Source of the DNA: Pogona vitticeps | Taxonomy: Eukaryota > Chordata > Lepidosauria > Squamata > Agamidae | NCBI RefSeq assembly: GCF_051106095.1 | Contig: NC_135785.1 | Coordinates: forward strand, 98,210,001-98,274,000 | Reading direction: 5' to 3' | Length of the DNA stretch: 64,000 bases | Notes under the pieces: generated by a model | What the model saw: only the letters and a program-made list of their open reading frames with translations | What the model was told of the DNA's origin: nothing | Databases searched by the model: none | Shown: positions 15,965 to 64,000 of the stretch, one piece after another | Layout of the letters: every line of letters starts with the position of its first letter | How positions within the stretch are numbered: the stretch's first letter is position 1 | Program-made: the position numbers and the translations under genes

Positions 15965-16490
15965 TTGTTGTTGTTGTTGGTATTATTATTCAAAAATACC
16001 AGGCACAGTCAAACAAAATTACAAGAAGATTGACTGGTATTATATAACAGATACAAGTTTTAACCAAAAAACCCCTAAGTATCTGTTAAATATCGGCACA
16101 GTATGTATGCTGGTCTTAATATTGCCATTTTTGTAGCTCTGATTGTGTTATTTTTGAGAGCTGCAACTGCTTATAATATTGTGTGAAATTTCTTGCTATT
16201 GTTCCCAAAGCCCTGATGACTATGGGGACCACAGAAGTCTGTTTCAGCCACAAGTAAGATGTTTAAATTGCTAGGTCTCTATATTTTGTTAGTTTTTCCA
16301 ATTCTTTATTTTCAGCTCTGGCATTCCCTGGCATTGCAATGTTAATGGCTCAGACATTTCTTCATTCTGTTACTATAATGTCTGGTGTGTTATGGTCAAG
16401 GTGTATATTAATTTGGATCCAGAAATCCCACGCGATGTTGAATTTGTCATTTTCTGGCACCTTCTCTACCTGATGCTCCCATGGGTGGTG
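15965..16490 (-). mobile_element. R4/Dong-type LINE, 3' end with restriction-like endonuclease region
   Basis: On the minus strand the 5' part translates as WEHQVEKVPENDKFNIAWDF, then HNTPDIIV. Later come ENKELEKLTKYRDLAI, VPIVIRALGTI and QYYKQLQL. This matches the C-terminal restriction-like endonuclease region of R2/R4-group LINEs (RPDI ... PGD ... EKxxKYxDL ... VVxGALGT). Several stops. The 3' end is a TTG/TAT-rich simple tail at about 15,965-15,990. Confidence 0.6.
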
Positions 16491-16500
16491 GTGGTTGTTA

Positions 16501-16570
16501 TTACAACTCCCTGAATCCCTCAGCCAGCATGACTGGTAACCATGCTGGCTCGGGTTTCTGGGAGTTGCAG
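16501..16570. repeat. Short palindromic MITE-like repeat
   Basis: Arms ACTCCCTGAATCCCTCAGCC ... AGCATG and CATGCTGGCTCGGGTTTCTG ... GGAGT pair around a spacer of about 10 bp. The type is common in reptiles. Related foldbacks are seen at 49,215-49,274. Confidence 0.55.
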
Positions 16571-16895
16571 TTCAGAACAATGACTTCCCTAATCTCTAGT
16601 GCTGACTCCAATATCTATTTTCTTTCCCTTAGGCCAACCTTTCATAAACTGGTGCACTCCAGAGGTGCAGGCTGAAGACTGCCTTAGGCATGACATGTCT
16701 GGATATCTCTGAGCAAATAGATGAAAAAGAACAGAAGAGAAGCTCCTAAATCACAAGAAAAGGAGATCACAACTAAGGAGGTGTTAGTTTATGACCCCTG
16801 CCCAAAGATTAAAAAAAAAGTGGTTGTAAGATTCTGCAAGGTTGCTGTCTGAAGCTGAGATGATTAAGTTTCAGAAGCAATGCAGCAGAATAAAG

Positions 16896-16901
16896 TTTAT
16901 T
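16896..16901 (-). terminator. Candidate poly(A) signal of the host gene
   Basis: AATAAA on the minus strand, about 370 bp downstream of the stop codon at 17,270. It is the first exact hexamer I found in that direction. The 3' UTR would then be about 16,880-17,269. Transcript data are lacking, so the cleavage site is not placed. Confidence 0.4.
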
Positions 16902-17269
16902 GCTGCTAACAAGTTAGAATCTTTATATCCACACATACTCTGCTTGTCTTTCGCCAACACAATAGTTGGGGTGGTGGTAACAAAAATCTAAAGATGCTTA
17001 TATTTAACAAGGAAACAAAACCAAGCGATTGTTTTAATGGAAAATTAAGTTTTAATGCTTTTTCTTCACTATCTTGTTTTGATATAATGCTTATAATATA
17101 TGTATGTACATGACAACTAAATAGAAAGATGCCATATTAGGGACTTCAGAACAACGCTTTTTATCTCATGATGAGACATCAGCTCAGTTATGTTGAATCT
17201 GATAAATAAAATGCACATAAATAATCTGCATACAGCACCATCATCATTCTGCTTGCACATGTTTTTTTT

Positions 17270-55271
<38,002 letters not shown>

Positions 55272-55282
55272 CTTTGATTACC

Positions 55283-56089
55283 CTAGAAAACAGGTTGCTG
55301 ACCAGTTGTCAGGGTGGGGAGATTTGGGACAAAGTTATGATCACCACGTTTTATTTAAAGCATTCATATGCTATTTCATACAAATATGAGGCAAATAACT
55401 ATAATTCAAGCACATTGTGCCAAAAGCTATGCTAAAAATAGCATGCTGTTACAAGAGAGAATGTTCTGAAAACATCTAAGTACCACAGTAGGAGATTTTC
55501 AGACCTTCCATACTTTGCAAATTAGTTTGCTGCTTTCTTTTGTGACTAATCATCAGATGCTAAGCATAGATTCTGTTTGGAAATACTGTATAATTGCTTA
55601 GTCACAAAGATCTCCTGGAATCTGGTCCCTAGAACACTAATGAATTTCATCTTCTAATGACAAGTTATCTGTTAAATATAATTTGCCCATCAGATAATGG
55701 GGAAAAGAATGGTAAGAATGCAGGTAGCAAAATTCAGTTTCAGGGACACAAAATCTTTCTCAGACTCATCTCCAAAGGACTGGCCTTTGCATGTTCTCAA
55801 AACACGTCCAAATCAGACCTCTTCAAAATCTGTGTTCTAAAATAGTTCTGAAGGCTGTTGGTGTGGTAGAAGTCCTCGTCTTGTGTAGTATAGCTGTATT
55901 AAAGAGCATTTAATCTACTGAATGTGGATTATATGAAGATATGAAGGTCTCTGTGACACATGAGTACCACGTTGTGAAAACAAATAACATATGTTTTAAT
56001 ACAGAAACTAGCTATCACAAAAATACCAGATTCACTGGAAGGACAGTAATGCTGGGGGAAATGGAAGGAAAGAGGAAGACTGAATACCA
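55283..56089. other. Unassigned sequence upstream of exon 1
   Basis: No CpG island, TATA box or recognised repeat just upstream of exon 1. The promoter is therefore probably elsewhere, which supports further 5' exons. Confidence 0.4.
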
Positions 56090-57130
56090 GTTGTAATGTG
56101 CCTTTAAATCACCTTTGACTTTTGGTGACCCATGAATTAGTGATCTCCAAAAGTTCCTGTCATTAATAGTCCTGCTCAGCGATTGCAAACTCAAGGCTGT
56201 GGCTTTCTTTATTCGCTTAATCAGTCTCATATTTACATTCTTCCTCTTTTCCTGCTGTCTTCCCATTTTCCTAGCATTATTGTTTCTTCTAGTGAGTCCT
56301 GTCTTCTCATGATGTGCCTGAAGTATGACAGGCTGTTTTTTCACTTTTGCTTCAATACGAAATCATTAACAATTTATTTGTTGTTAACATTGAAGTTATG
56401 TAATTCTTTTGCAGTTACGGTTTTTGTCTTCTTAATGTTCACTTGTAGTCCTGCTTTTGCACTTTCTTCTTCCACCTTTATGAAAACTTGTTTCAAGTAA
56501 TTGCTGCTTTCTGCCAGTAATATGGTGACATTTTCATGCTGCTGTTTCTTCCACTGGTCTTCACTCTTCTTTCACATGAATCTGATCCACCTTTCCATAT
56601 ACTACAATCTGCATACAGATTGAAGAGACAAGATAAAATACACCCCCTAGCCTAACACCTCTGCCTATCCTAACAGTAGCTTGTCCACAACACAAGACAA
56701 TCAAGGGCTGAACCAGGGTGTTGTAATCCATAGGTTCTCATGATCCACAAAATTAAAAGTTTTGGTGAAGTTTATAAAGCACAGACATCCGAAATTCTTT
56801 GATACTTTCCAGTAGCTCACATAGATTTGCAACATGGTCTCTAGTGCCTCTTCTTTTTAGGAATCCAGCTTGAATCGGGCATTTCTTGCTCCATATGGGT
56901 TAAAATTATTTGTTGCAATATACTGGGCATCACCTTGCTTGTATAAGAAATTAGTGCAATGATCCAATAGGTAAATCACTCTTTGGTCTCTCCTTTCTTT
57001 GAGGTTGGAATGTACACTGAATGATTCCAGTCTGTGGATCATTCTTTTGTTTTCCATATTTGTTGGCAAGAAGTCAGGATTTTTACAGATTTTGCCTCTG
57101 CAGTTTCAATTTTGATTTTGCCTTTGCAGT
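56090..57130 (-). mobile_element. RTE-clade LINE fragment with intact 3' end region
   Basis: The minus strand carries the C-terminal stretch KKATALSLQSLSRTINDRNF, WRSLIHGSPK (56,100-56,220). Further upstream in the element come FLKRRGTRDHVANLCELLES and a worn GVRLGG (for GVRQGC). The middle is shortened and broken by many stops. Same family as 7.4-9.3 kb and 20.6 kb. Confidence 0.72.
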
Positions 57131-57409
57131 TTGATATCCCATCTACTACTGGTGATTTATTTATTCCAAGAAGCCCCGGTCTTATTATTATAAGAACTGA
57201 ACAGGGATGGTGTCACATTCCCGCCTGTCCCTTGGTTGTTTCACCAACCACAGGGCACAAGTTAATTGTTGTGTCGCTGCCACTAGTTGATTACATCAAC
57301 ATTAGGTATTATTAATCACAGAGGTTGAGGCAACGTGTCATTTTAAAAAGAACCAAATAGAAGTTGTTTATTATTACATGTGATGAAAGTGCAATCAATG
57401 TCGTTAACT
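57131..57409. other. Unclassified repeat-like sequence
   Basis: Blocks such as GGTGTCACATTCCCGCCTGT look like an interspersed repeat continuing past the insertion at 57,410 to about 57,780. It might be an old LTR-type fossil, but no paired ends were seen. Class not assigned. Confidence 0.25.
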
Positions 57410-57523
57410 GATGGTTGTTGTGGGTTTTTCGGGCTCCTTGGCCGTGTTCTGATGGTTGTTCTTCCTGACGTTTCGCCAGTCTCTGTGGCCGGCATCTTCA
57501 GAGGACTGGAGCCTTCGAGAATA
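57410..57523 (+). repeat. Interspersed repeat 'A', copy with target duplication
   Basis: 114 bp from GATGGTTGTTGTGGGTTTTT to GAGCCTTCGAGAATACA. Flanked by CAATGTCGTTAACT (57,396-57,409) and CAATATTGTTAACT (57,524-57,537), 12 of 14 identical. The last 13-15 bases are the inverted form of the unit's usual first bases. Confidence 0.75.
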
Positions 57524-57537
57524 CAATATTGTTAACT

Positions 57538-58041
57538 CTTAACAGAACATCCTACTTCATCCACTCTCAACCGCCAACCCTCTCTCTCCACCCCAGATTC
57601 CAAAATCACCAATCATCTAATCTCCAATCTCCCATGTAACTCTGCCCCCCCCCACTGCAGAGATTCTTATATCTCATGACTCTGCCTCTCCAGCACTCTC
57701 ATTGGTCCATGCAGATTCATGACCTGGGCAGACGCCACAGATGGTAATGACAGCACCTTTTTAGAGGCCATTGTTTCTTAAGGTCAGCATAAATCAGAAG
57801 AGACTGGAAATACATAACAACATACATTAGTGCTTTTAAAGTAAGAAATGAGCCCCATTAGCAACCATCTCTACTGTTGCAATGCAGGTTGAATATGCTT
57901 CTCATTCACAATACCCAGAGGGAAACAGGCAACAGCATTCTACACTAACTTAAGCTTCTGAATTGCTATAGTTCTGTCAAGTAACACTCTCTCTTGTAAT
58001 CCTAATAGTTAAAATATGTCTGGATCAGCATGATCAGATAC
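57538..58041. other. Unassigned sequence
   Basis: Continuation of the unclassified repeat-like sequence to about 57,780, then no recognised feature. Confidence 0.35.
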
Positions 58042-58099
58042 CTTTTCTATGTCAGAGATGTAACTGATAAAGGAGCTCACAGCAAATCTTGACACCATC
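58042..58099 (-). other. Candidate additional 5' exon of the host gene
   Basis: On the minus strand an excellent acceptor (pyrimidine run then TTTTTTACAG) is followed by 58 bp and a good donor (AAAAG|GTATCTG). One frame is open: one base, then 19 codons starting MVSRFAVSSF and ending in phase 0. Joined to the ATG of exon 1 through the weaker AAAG acceptor at 55,272, it would extend the protein in frame. Joined through the better TCTAG acceptor it would not. It may be a real coding exon, a 5' UTR exon or chance. Confidence 0.38.
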
Positions 58100-58929
58100 C
58101 TGTAAAAAAGAACTACCACCAAGAATTTTCCTAGGCTCCTAAACTTAAGATAACAGAGGCAAATGCTACTCAGTTAACCAGACAGGATTTCAGCAGCTAG
58201 GTTTTTGGAATCATCAACAAACATTATTTACTAGGTAAGGTAATACAAGCTAGGTCTGCTAATTCCTTCAAAATCATGGCTCAGAGGAGAACTCTTTTTG
58301 TCTTTTATTTGGTCACTGTGAGGTTTACTAGCAACAAGGCTGTAAATTTGCAAGTCCTTTGGTTTGATCCATCACAGCACTTCTTATGTTCTTGAGCCAC
58401 ATCACTGAAGAGTGTCTCAACTTTCTCTGGATTTCACTCTATCTCTTTCTATGGCCATATATGTCCTTTACCAAAACTATTTGCAAAACTCCCCCCCCCA
58501 AAAAAACACTCCCCCTCCCTACCAGCCTTCTTTGGAAAGATCTTCAATAATTAAGCAGAGTCCTCTGCTTTCCAGTTCAGTCCCCCAACTCAGCATTTCC
58601 ACAACAATTGTTTTTATAGTTCATTTGTGAGAGCCATAGTTCATTGCTGGAGAAACTTCTCCACGATATCAGTAAGGACAGATACTGTACGTTTGTCCGT
58701 TTTCCCACATTTGATTTTTAAAATGACAAATTCTTACTGTGAGATTTAGGAATATGTGTGGATTCTGAAATATTATTTTCATTCATACATGTAGAAAGGA
58801 GTTAAGTGGCTTAGCAAAGCACAAGCTAAACAGGAATCAACAGTATAATGCTGTAGTGAAGATAGCTAATACGATTCAAGGTGCATCAACAGAAGCAGAG
58901 TGTCATGAATGGAAATGATTGTTTTACTT
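58100..58929. other. Unassigned sequence
   Basis: No exon, promoter or repeat recognised. Poly-C then poly-A run near 58,490. Confidence 0.4.
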
Positions 58930-59587
58930 TATTCTGCCTTGGATTGGTGTCACTCCAACTACTGTGTTCAGTTCTGGCCATCATAGTTTAAGGAGCCTGA
59001 GAACCTGAAAAAATGCCCCAAGGAGGATGACCAAGATGGTTAAAAGGTCTGGAAATTATGTGCTGTGAGGGAAATTTAAGAGTTAGGTATGTTTAGCCTG
59101 AAGACAATTGAAAGATTATATGACAGCCACTTTCAGATATCTGAAAGTCTATCACATGTGAGCAATCTATTTGCTCAGAGAGTAGTAATGGACTCTGTAG
59201 ATTATGATTAAACATTAAGATCTTCCTGATGGTCAAGAGCTGTTTGATGGCAGAATGGACTGTCTTGGAAGCTGAACAGTGTTGTGTGTGTTATGTGCTG
59301 TCAAGTTGGAATTGACTTACAGCAATGGAGCTTTCAAGGTAAGTGAGATATTTAAAGAATTGTTTTACCAGTTTCACACATACCCCAATTCATTTCCACA
59401 TCGTGGAGATTTGAACTCAGGCCTCCTGAGTCCTTCACTCTATCCACTACATCACATTTTCACTGGAGATTTTAAAACAAAGGTTGGATGGCCATCTATT
59501 AAGATTGCTTGAGTGGTATATTTCCTCACTAGCAGGGGATTGGGCCTTTGAGGTTCTTTCCAACTATATAATTCTATGATTCTATAA
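58930..59587 (+). mobile_element. CR1 LINE 3' end, split by a SINE
   Basis: Left part 58,930-59,289 (TACTGTGTTCAGTTCTGGCC, AGGTATGTTTAGCCTGAAGA). Right part 59,457-59,587 (GGAGATTTTAAAACAAAGGT, TGGATGGCCATCTATTAAG, ending ATTCTATGATTCTATAA). The two halves are continuous against CR1 when the SINE is removed. Confidence 0.8.
59290..59456 (-). mobile_element. tRNA-derived SINE nested in CR1
   Basis: Plus strand shows TGCTGTCAAGTTGGAATTGA, TTTGAACTCAGGCCTCCTGA, GTCCTTCACTCTATCCACTA, the reverse complement of a tRNA-headed SINE. Same family as 20,215-20,382. Confidence 0.7.
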
Positions 59588-60810
59588 AAGATAGTCTAAA
59601 CAATATTCTCAATGATCTGTGCCACATAAATTCAAGGCACACAACTCTTTCCAGGAGAAATAAGGTCATGTTAGACTAGCTAGACATGTAGTTGTTACAT
59701 AAGAAACATGAACAAGGGGTGGCAGTTCTAATTCAGCACTGCAAACATGACTGGCAGATATTCAAAGCTAGATTTCTAAGGGCTAAGGATTCAAAACCCT
59801 CTCCTTGGATTAGCAAACCCATCAGGTTGGGTTATTTCTCCAATTCTTTTGTTGCTAGTGTTGTTTTTAATTTTACATTTTTTTCTGTAGAATCCAAATT
59901 TGTGGATTTAGGGAAGTTTCTACCAAAAACCTGAATTAATCCCTAATGAAATCCAAATGAAACCCATCCCTAATGGTTAATGTGCTTCCCATTTTAGAAT
60001 AAGTATAACACAACCTCAGATTCAAAAACAGGGCACTGACAATGTTGCGATGCTTTGCTTCTCTTCCACACTGGGTCAAAAACAAATCTATGAGATGTCA
60101 GTCCTACTTTTGAGCCTAACGACCTTCCTATGGAGTTCACTGCCTTAATTAGAGAAAGCAGAGGATAATTTCTGCTCCAAAAGTTAAGGCATGCTCCAAG
60201 TGGGTCTAAAACCTGCCAGGTTTCTAAATGCCCCTCCTCCTCCTTGCATTGCTAAATGTTTCCATTGTCTTATGTTTTGATAATTCAGTCAGCTCAAGCT
60301 GTGTGCCAAACAACCCTGGATTAACAAGACACAAATATTTATCTCTGAAAATTTCTTCTTCTTAAAAAAAGAGGACTCATATTGATGGTCTATGTTCTCA
60401 TTATATATACTGTTATCTTCTTCGCTGAAATATAAATAAATCCTTAGGTAAAGTTTCTTATATATACAGATCTGTATTACAGCATAGGCCATATGGTAGC
60501 AATTTAAATAGTAACACATACTTTTGCTCCACAGCTGTAGTCATTCAGTAAGTACAACCTTTATTTTCATATTAAATATACTGCTTGCTGATGCAATAAT
60601 TTCCACTTCATACTGAAAAATGCCCATTAACAGTACATAATAAGAGAGCACAATACCAGCTAGCTTTCTTTGGCTCTTCCCACATTTGTAAGTAAATATG
60701 GCTTAGAAATGAAACTTTGTTATGAGAACAATTTAGGGATTTGTGACATTTAAAAACAGCAAAAGAGTATTTTCCAGACAGAGAGGTTAAGATGCTGAGG
60801 TAAATCAAAT
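59588..60810. other. Unassigned sequence
   Basis: AT-rich. No exon or repeat recognised. Confidence 0.4.
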
Positions 60811-60918
60811 TGTTAGTCCCAACTAGAGGAATCCCAATCAATCAATAGGACTTTGATAAGTCAACACTTACATAAGACTCACTGGTTTTGTATGGGTGTA
60901 TCCCAATTGGGACTAACA
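60811..60918. mobile_element. Small MITE-like inverted repeat
   Basis: TGTTAGTCCCAACTAGAGG at the left and CCCAATTGGGACTAACA at the right end. The terminal 12 bp are perfect inverted copies. The type is common in reptiles and the family is not assigned. Confidence 0.5.
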
Positions 60919-61706
60919 AATGGATTTAGTCCAATACAGTATATATTCTCAAATTAATATTTCATAAAGCAAGAGCAAAGAGTCATAACTTGGGGGGAAG
61001 GCTTGCACCACCCCTCTGTAGGCCGAATAATGTCAGTAAACACAAAAGAAAATGAAGCAAGACTGGGCATTTTACTGAACACTAATTGGTAATAACAAGA
61101 TTCCCCTATGTGACACATCTCTTCCCAGTGGGGTTGGTGTGTAGTGGAGGAGTGGAGTCTAGCTGGCTTATTACAAAGACAACATCTCCCCTGTGCACCC
61201 AACCTGCAGGCACACTGATGCTTTAACTTCCATGTTTGCTGCAGTATTCTGGGAATTTTTGTCAAAGAATTGATGTTTTCTATATCTGGTCTTAGCTCAT
61301 ATGACCTCTACACCTATGTTTCATCAAAACATTTGAGAATGTGGGCAGATGGGACTGAATCCTACTTTCTAACTCTACAGCAGAAAATTCAAGAATATCG
61401 CTACTTACCACTGAATAATTTTTCATTTTGATTTTGATTTTTAATTCAGAAATGCAGGCACTATGTAGTCACGTATAAGTGTGATTTATAAGAAAGTAGA
61501 TGCACTGTCTTGTAAGATGGCTGCTACGCTGGGGGTGGTCCGGTGAAGGATGGAGTCGGAGCCATTGTGTAGCCTGCTCCAGAATACAACAGGATCCATA
61601 AGCACCAACACATAAGTAGTACTATGTTATTTGGTTGTGATATCTGTTAGTGTATTGAGTGATCAAATCCTTGGATATTTTAGAAGAAAAGTGGCATATA
61701 ATTACT
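60919..61706. other. Unassigned sequence
   Basis: A minus-strand donor-like CAGTG|GTAAGT lies at about 61,408 and a CpG-bearing block at 61,515-61,575. Either could belong to a 5' exon, with no direct proof. The end (GGATATTTTAGAAGAAAAGT) looks like a retroposon tail leading into the AAAT/AAAC tract. Confidence 0.3.
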
Positions 61707-61795
61707 TTAAATAAATAAATACATAAACAAACAAACAAACAAACAAACAAACAAACAAATAAACAAATAAATAAATAAATAAATAAATAAATAAC
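61707..61795 (+). repeat. (AAAT)n(AAAC)n(AAAT)n microsatellite
   Basis: Pure tetranucleotide units switching from AAAT to AAAC and back. Probably the expanded tail of a retroposon. Confidence 0.95.
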
Positions 61796-62211
61796 TGTAT
61801 TTTTCCATCTATAAGATGCTACTTTTTCCTAAAATCATTACACTAAAATTGAGGGGTGTCTTTTACACAGACGTAAGCTGAGATATCTGAGGAGAGAACA
61901 AAATGGCACATACCTTGCCTCTGTAAACAGGCTTCCTTCAGCCACAAGGCTTAGTTTCCTACAGTCAGGAGACGTAGCTTCCTCCAATCACAAGCCTTAT
62001 GGAACTGACGTCAGCTGATCCTGAACAAACCAATTGAAACACACCTCCTTGAAGGAGAGCCTGTAGGCTCAAGATTCAACAGAGACTCAAAATGTCCCAG
62101 CGTTCTGAGCCCAGAGGCTGAATCCTCAAAGCTAAGTTTTCTTAATGTTTGGGTTAGAAAATTGGGGTTTCTTATAAATGGGGGTGTGTTATAAACGGAA
62201 AAAATACAGCA
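61796..62211. mobile_element. MITE-like DNA element (about 415 bp)
   Basis: Left end CTGTATTTTTCCATCTATAA, right end TTATAAACGGAAAAAATACAG. The ends are inverted copies over about 20 bp. The left 75 bp also contains the internal foldback motif seen at 11,938. No ORF. The target duplication is obscured by the adjoining microsatellite. Confidence 0.6.
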
Positions 62212-64000
62212 TGTTAGTCAAGCTCAATGGAGATTTAGAGATTGCATGCGTAAATTCCCTGCTGAATGTGTGCCACTTCTTTTGAACAAAAAGTACTAGA
62301 GTACTGGCCCAGGATACTGTACTTCCAGCCCCAAGTTACTGGTACTGTATTAGAAAACCTTCTTTACAAAGAAATTGCCATACGAGACCAAACAGTATCA
62401 CTACTGCCAAGTTAACAACTAATATTGAAACCAATTTAGCAGCTATATTTATTCAAGTGGTACAAAAGAAAGCTTCTGTGGTAGAATCACAAAGTTGCGA
62501 AAGCCATAATGACATGAATTATAAAGCCAATATCTTCTGATTAAACTTCTGATTATTCTCCAGCCTTGGTCTCCTAGTGACCTTACCTTCCTCTTCTGAA
62601 TACTAGCCAGCTTATTCATCTTGACTATATTAATATAGGGCCAGTCCTTTAATTAAGGAGAGTGAATGGCCATTTCAGACAGCTGATATGGAGAGTGGTA
62701 AAATGACAAATTGATAGTTAGCTAATATTTTTATTGCCAGGAAGGAAGGAGATACCTCTGCTATTTTCTGTCTCATGTACCCATAAAACATGATCAGTGT
62801 TGGGTACAGTACACCTTCGTTGATACAGTGTCTCTGCATCCTAACTGCTGATTCCCTCAGGCAGCAAAATGTATTGAGCTGATCTATATTACCAGCTACT
62901 CCAAGTACCTCTTCTCCTCTGACCCTTCTCTTTCTATCATTTGCAAGCTATGACATCAAAAACCTCTGTTTTGCTGACCTTGGTTCAGATAGTAGGTTTG
63001 TGCACCTATCTGATCCTCTAGAAGCCAGAATGAAGGGCTGGGACTCTCACATGGCAACTGGAACCTGAGTTTGAATGTACCTTTTGAAAAATTCTTGCTT
63101 GCTAGGTAGTAGCCAGTAATCTCTGTATCGTGAGATGAACTAAAAATGTAATAGGCCAATGAACTAAACAAGTACTGTACTAGGAAAGAGGAAGGAGACT
63201 TCTTAAAAGTAGCATTGTGGTGCTATTCTGTCCAACCAATATTTCAGTAAAATAGTGGGAGAAGGGAGGCTTCTCCTGAAACAAATTCAAGCGCCGCAGT
63301 CCAAGTGACATAAAGTCAGAGTTGGACAGAATCCAAGTATGGGAATGCTAAGCAGAGCAATATGTTCATGTAAATAGTTACTGTTTAACAAGGTTAACTC
63401 TAGCAGATGATATCGCGTGACTATAAATTTAGTGGCAGGGCACATTTAACATTATAACATATATTCTTCTAAAACTCTGCAATCTGATTCTGTACCATTT
63501 CTAAACATTGTCCATTATGCCCTGGAAAGTTTTCCTTCTCAAATAAATCCATTTCCATGGAGCTTGTGCAAAAACGTTTCCTGTGGAACGTATCCATGAT
63601 ATATGAAATGCCTTCAAAAAGTGAAGATTCATCCAGTCAGCTGGGCTATAAAAGCCAGATTATTCCATCACACTGACTGAAGCAAGATGGGATAAAACTA
63701 CATTTACCAACCACATTATTTTTATTAAGAAATGCTTCAAAGCATACATCATTCCCAAAGTATTTAGTGTTGTTCTGTTCAAGAACAGCATGAACGTGTA
63801 ACCCCTGAGCTCAAATTTGTAAATGTTCTCAAAACTCCCTAAAAGGCATACAGTAATATATCACTCTGAATAAAATAAATTAGCTGAGCCCCCAAAACAG
63901 AAGACAGTAAAAGCTTCTATGCCATTAATGTCTGAGTAATGTAAACATTTGTTACAAGATCTGACATGTGGTAATGGAAATTGTTCTGCTGAATTTTTGA
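62212..64000. other. Unassigned sequence
   Basis: No exon, named repeat or array recognised. A short SINE-like string (CCTCAGGCAGCAAAATGTAT) sits at about 62,856. Confidence 0.4.

Noticed and set aside
57131-57780. LTR-type fossil
   Set aside because: Composition is suggestive only. No paired terminal repeats, primer site or internal genes seen.

Overview
The window is vertebrate nuclear DNA, almost certainly from a squamate reptile (lizard or snake). The evidence is a full-length Sauria SINE (54,774-55,121), a near-complete BovB LINE (49,761-52,862), CR1, L2-type, RTE-type, L1 and R4/Dong-type LINE remnants, several tRNA-derived SINEs of lizard type, hAT-type MITEs and long pure microsatellites. 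The sequence is AT-rich with scattered CpGs and has no long host ORF, rRNA gene or CRISPR array. It is typical of a large, repeat-rich intron.

Nearly the whole window (about 17-55 kb, perhaps 58 kb) appears to be one host gene on the minus strand, hidden because its exons are only 75-135 bp long. Five exons join in one open frame: 55,166-55,271, 40,431-40,540, 22,860-22,982, 22,347-22,481 and 17,270-17,344. Splice phases match at all four junctions. The product is a small acidic protein of about 182 residues with a Pro/Glu-rich middle and a coiled-coil C-terminus. A candidate further 5' exon lies at 58,042-58,099, and a poly(A) signal lies near 16,896. I cannot name the protein with confidence; CABCOCO1 (C10orf107) is a possibility that needs a homology search.

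Layout. 1-540: L1 ORF2 tail. 1.1-7.2 kb: SINE and CR1 tails and a long (TC)n(AC)n array. 7.4-9.4 kb: old antisense RTE LINE. 11.9-12.3 kb: MITE-like repeat. 15.4-16.6 kb: BovB 3' end, R4/Dong-type 3' end with its endonuclease region, and a small palindrome. 16.9-23 kb: last three exons, a 240-bp palindrome made of two opposed copies of one repeat, a pure (CA)n, and a candidate conserved non-coding block. 24-34.9 kb: mostly unannotated intron with one 3-unit tandem repeat. 34.9-36.9 kb: L2-type LINE. 38.6-39.8 kb: another RTE-like LINE, an L2 tail with (AATG)n, and a further copy of the 17-kb repeat. 40.4 kb: exon, then a 196-bp foldback. 41-48 kb: SINEs, two copies of one hAT MITE, CR1, RTE-like LINE and an L2 tail with (ATGG)n. 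49.8-52.9 kb: BovB with a perfect 11-bp target duplication. 54.8-55.3 kb: Sauria SINE, then the first exon. 56-57.5 kb: antisense RTE and another copy of the 17-kb repeat. 58.9-59.6 kb: CR1 split by a SINE. 60.8-62.2 kb: MITEs. The rest is unassigned.

All family names come from recognising sequence by eye. No database search was run, so element ends are approximate unless target duplications are quoted.
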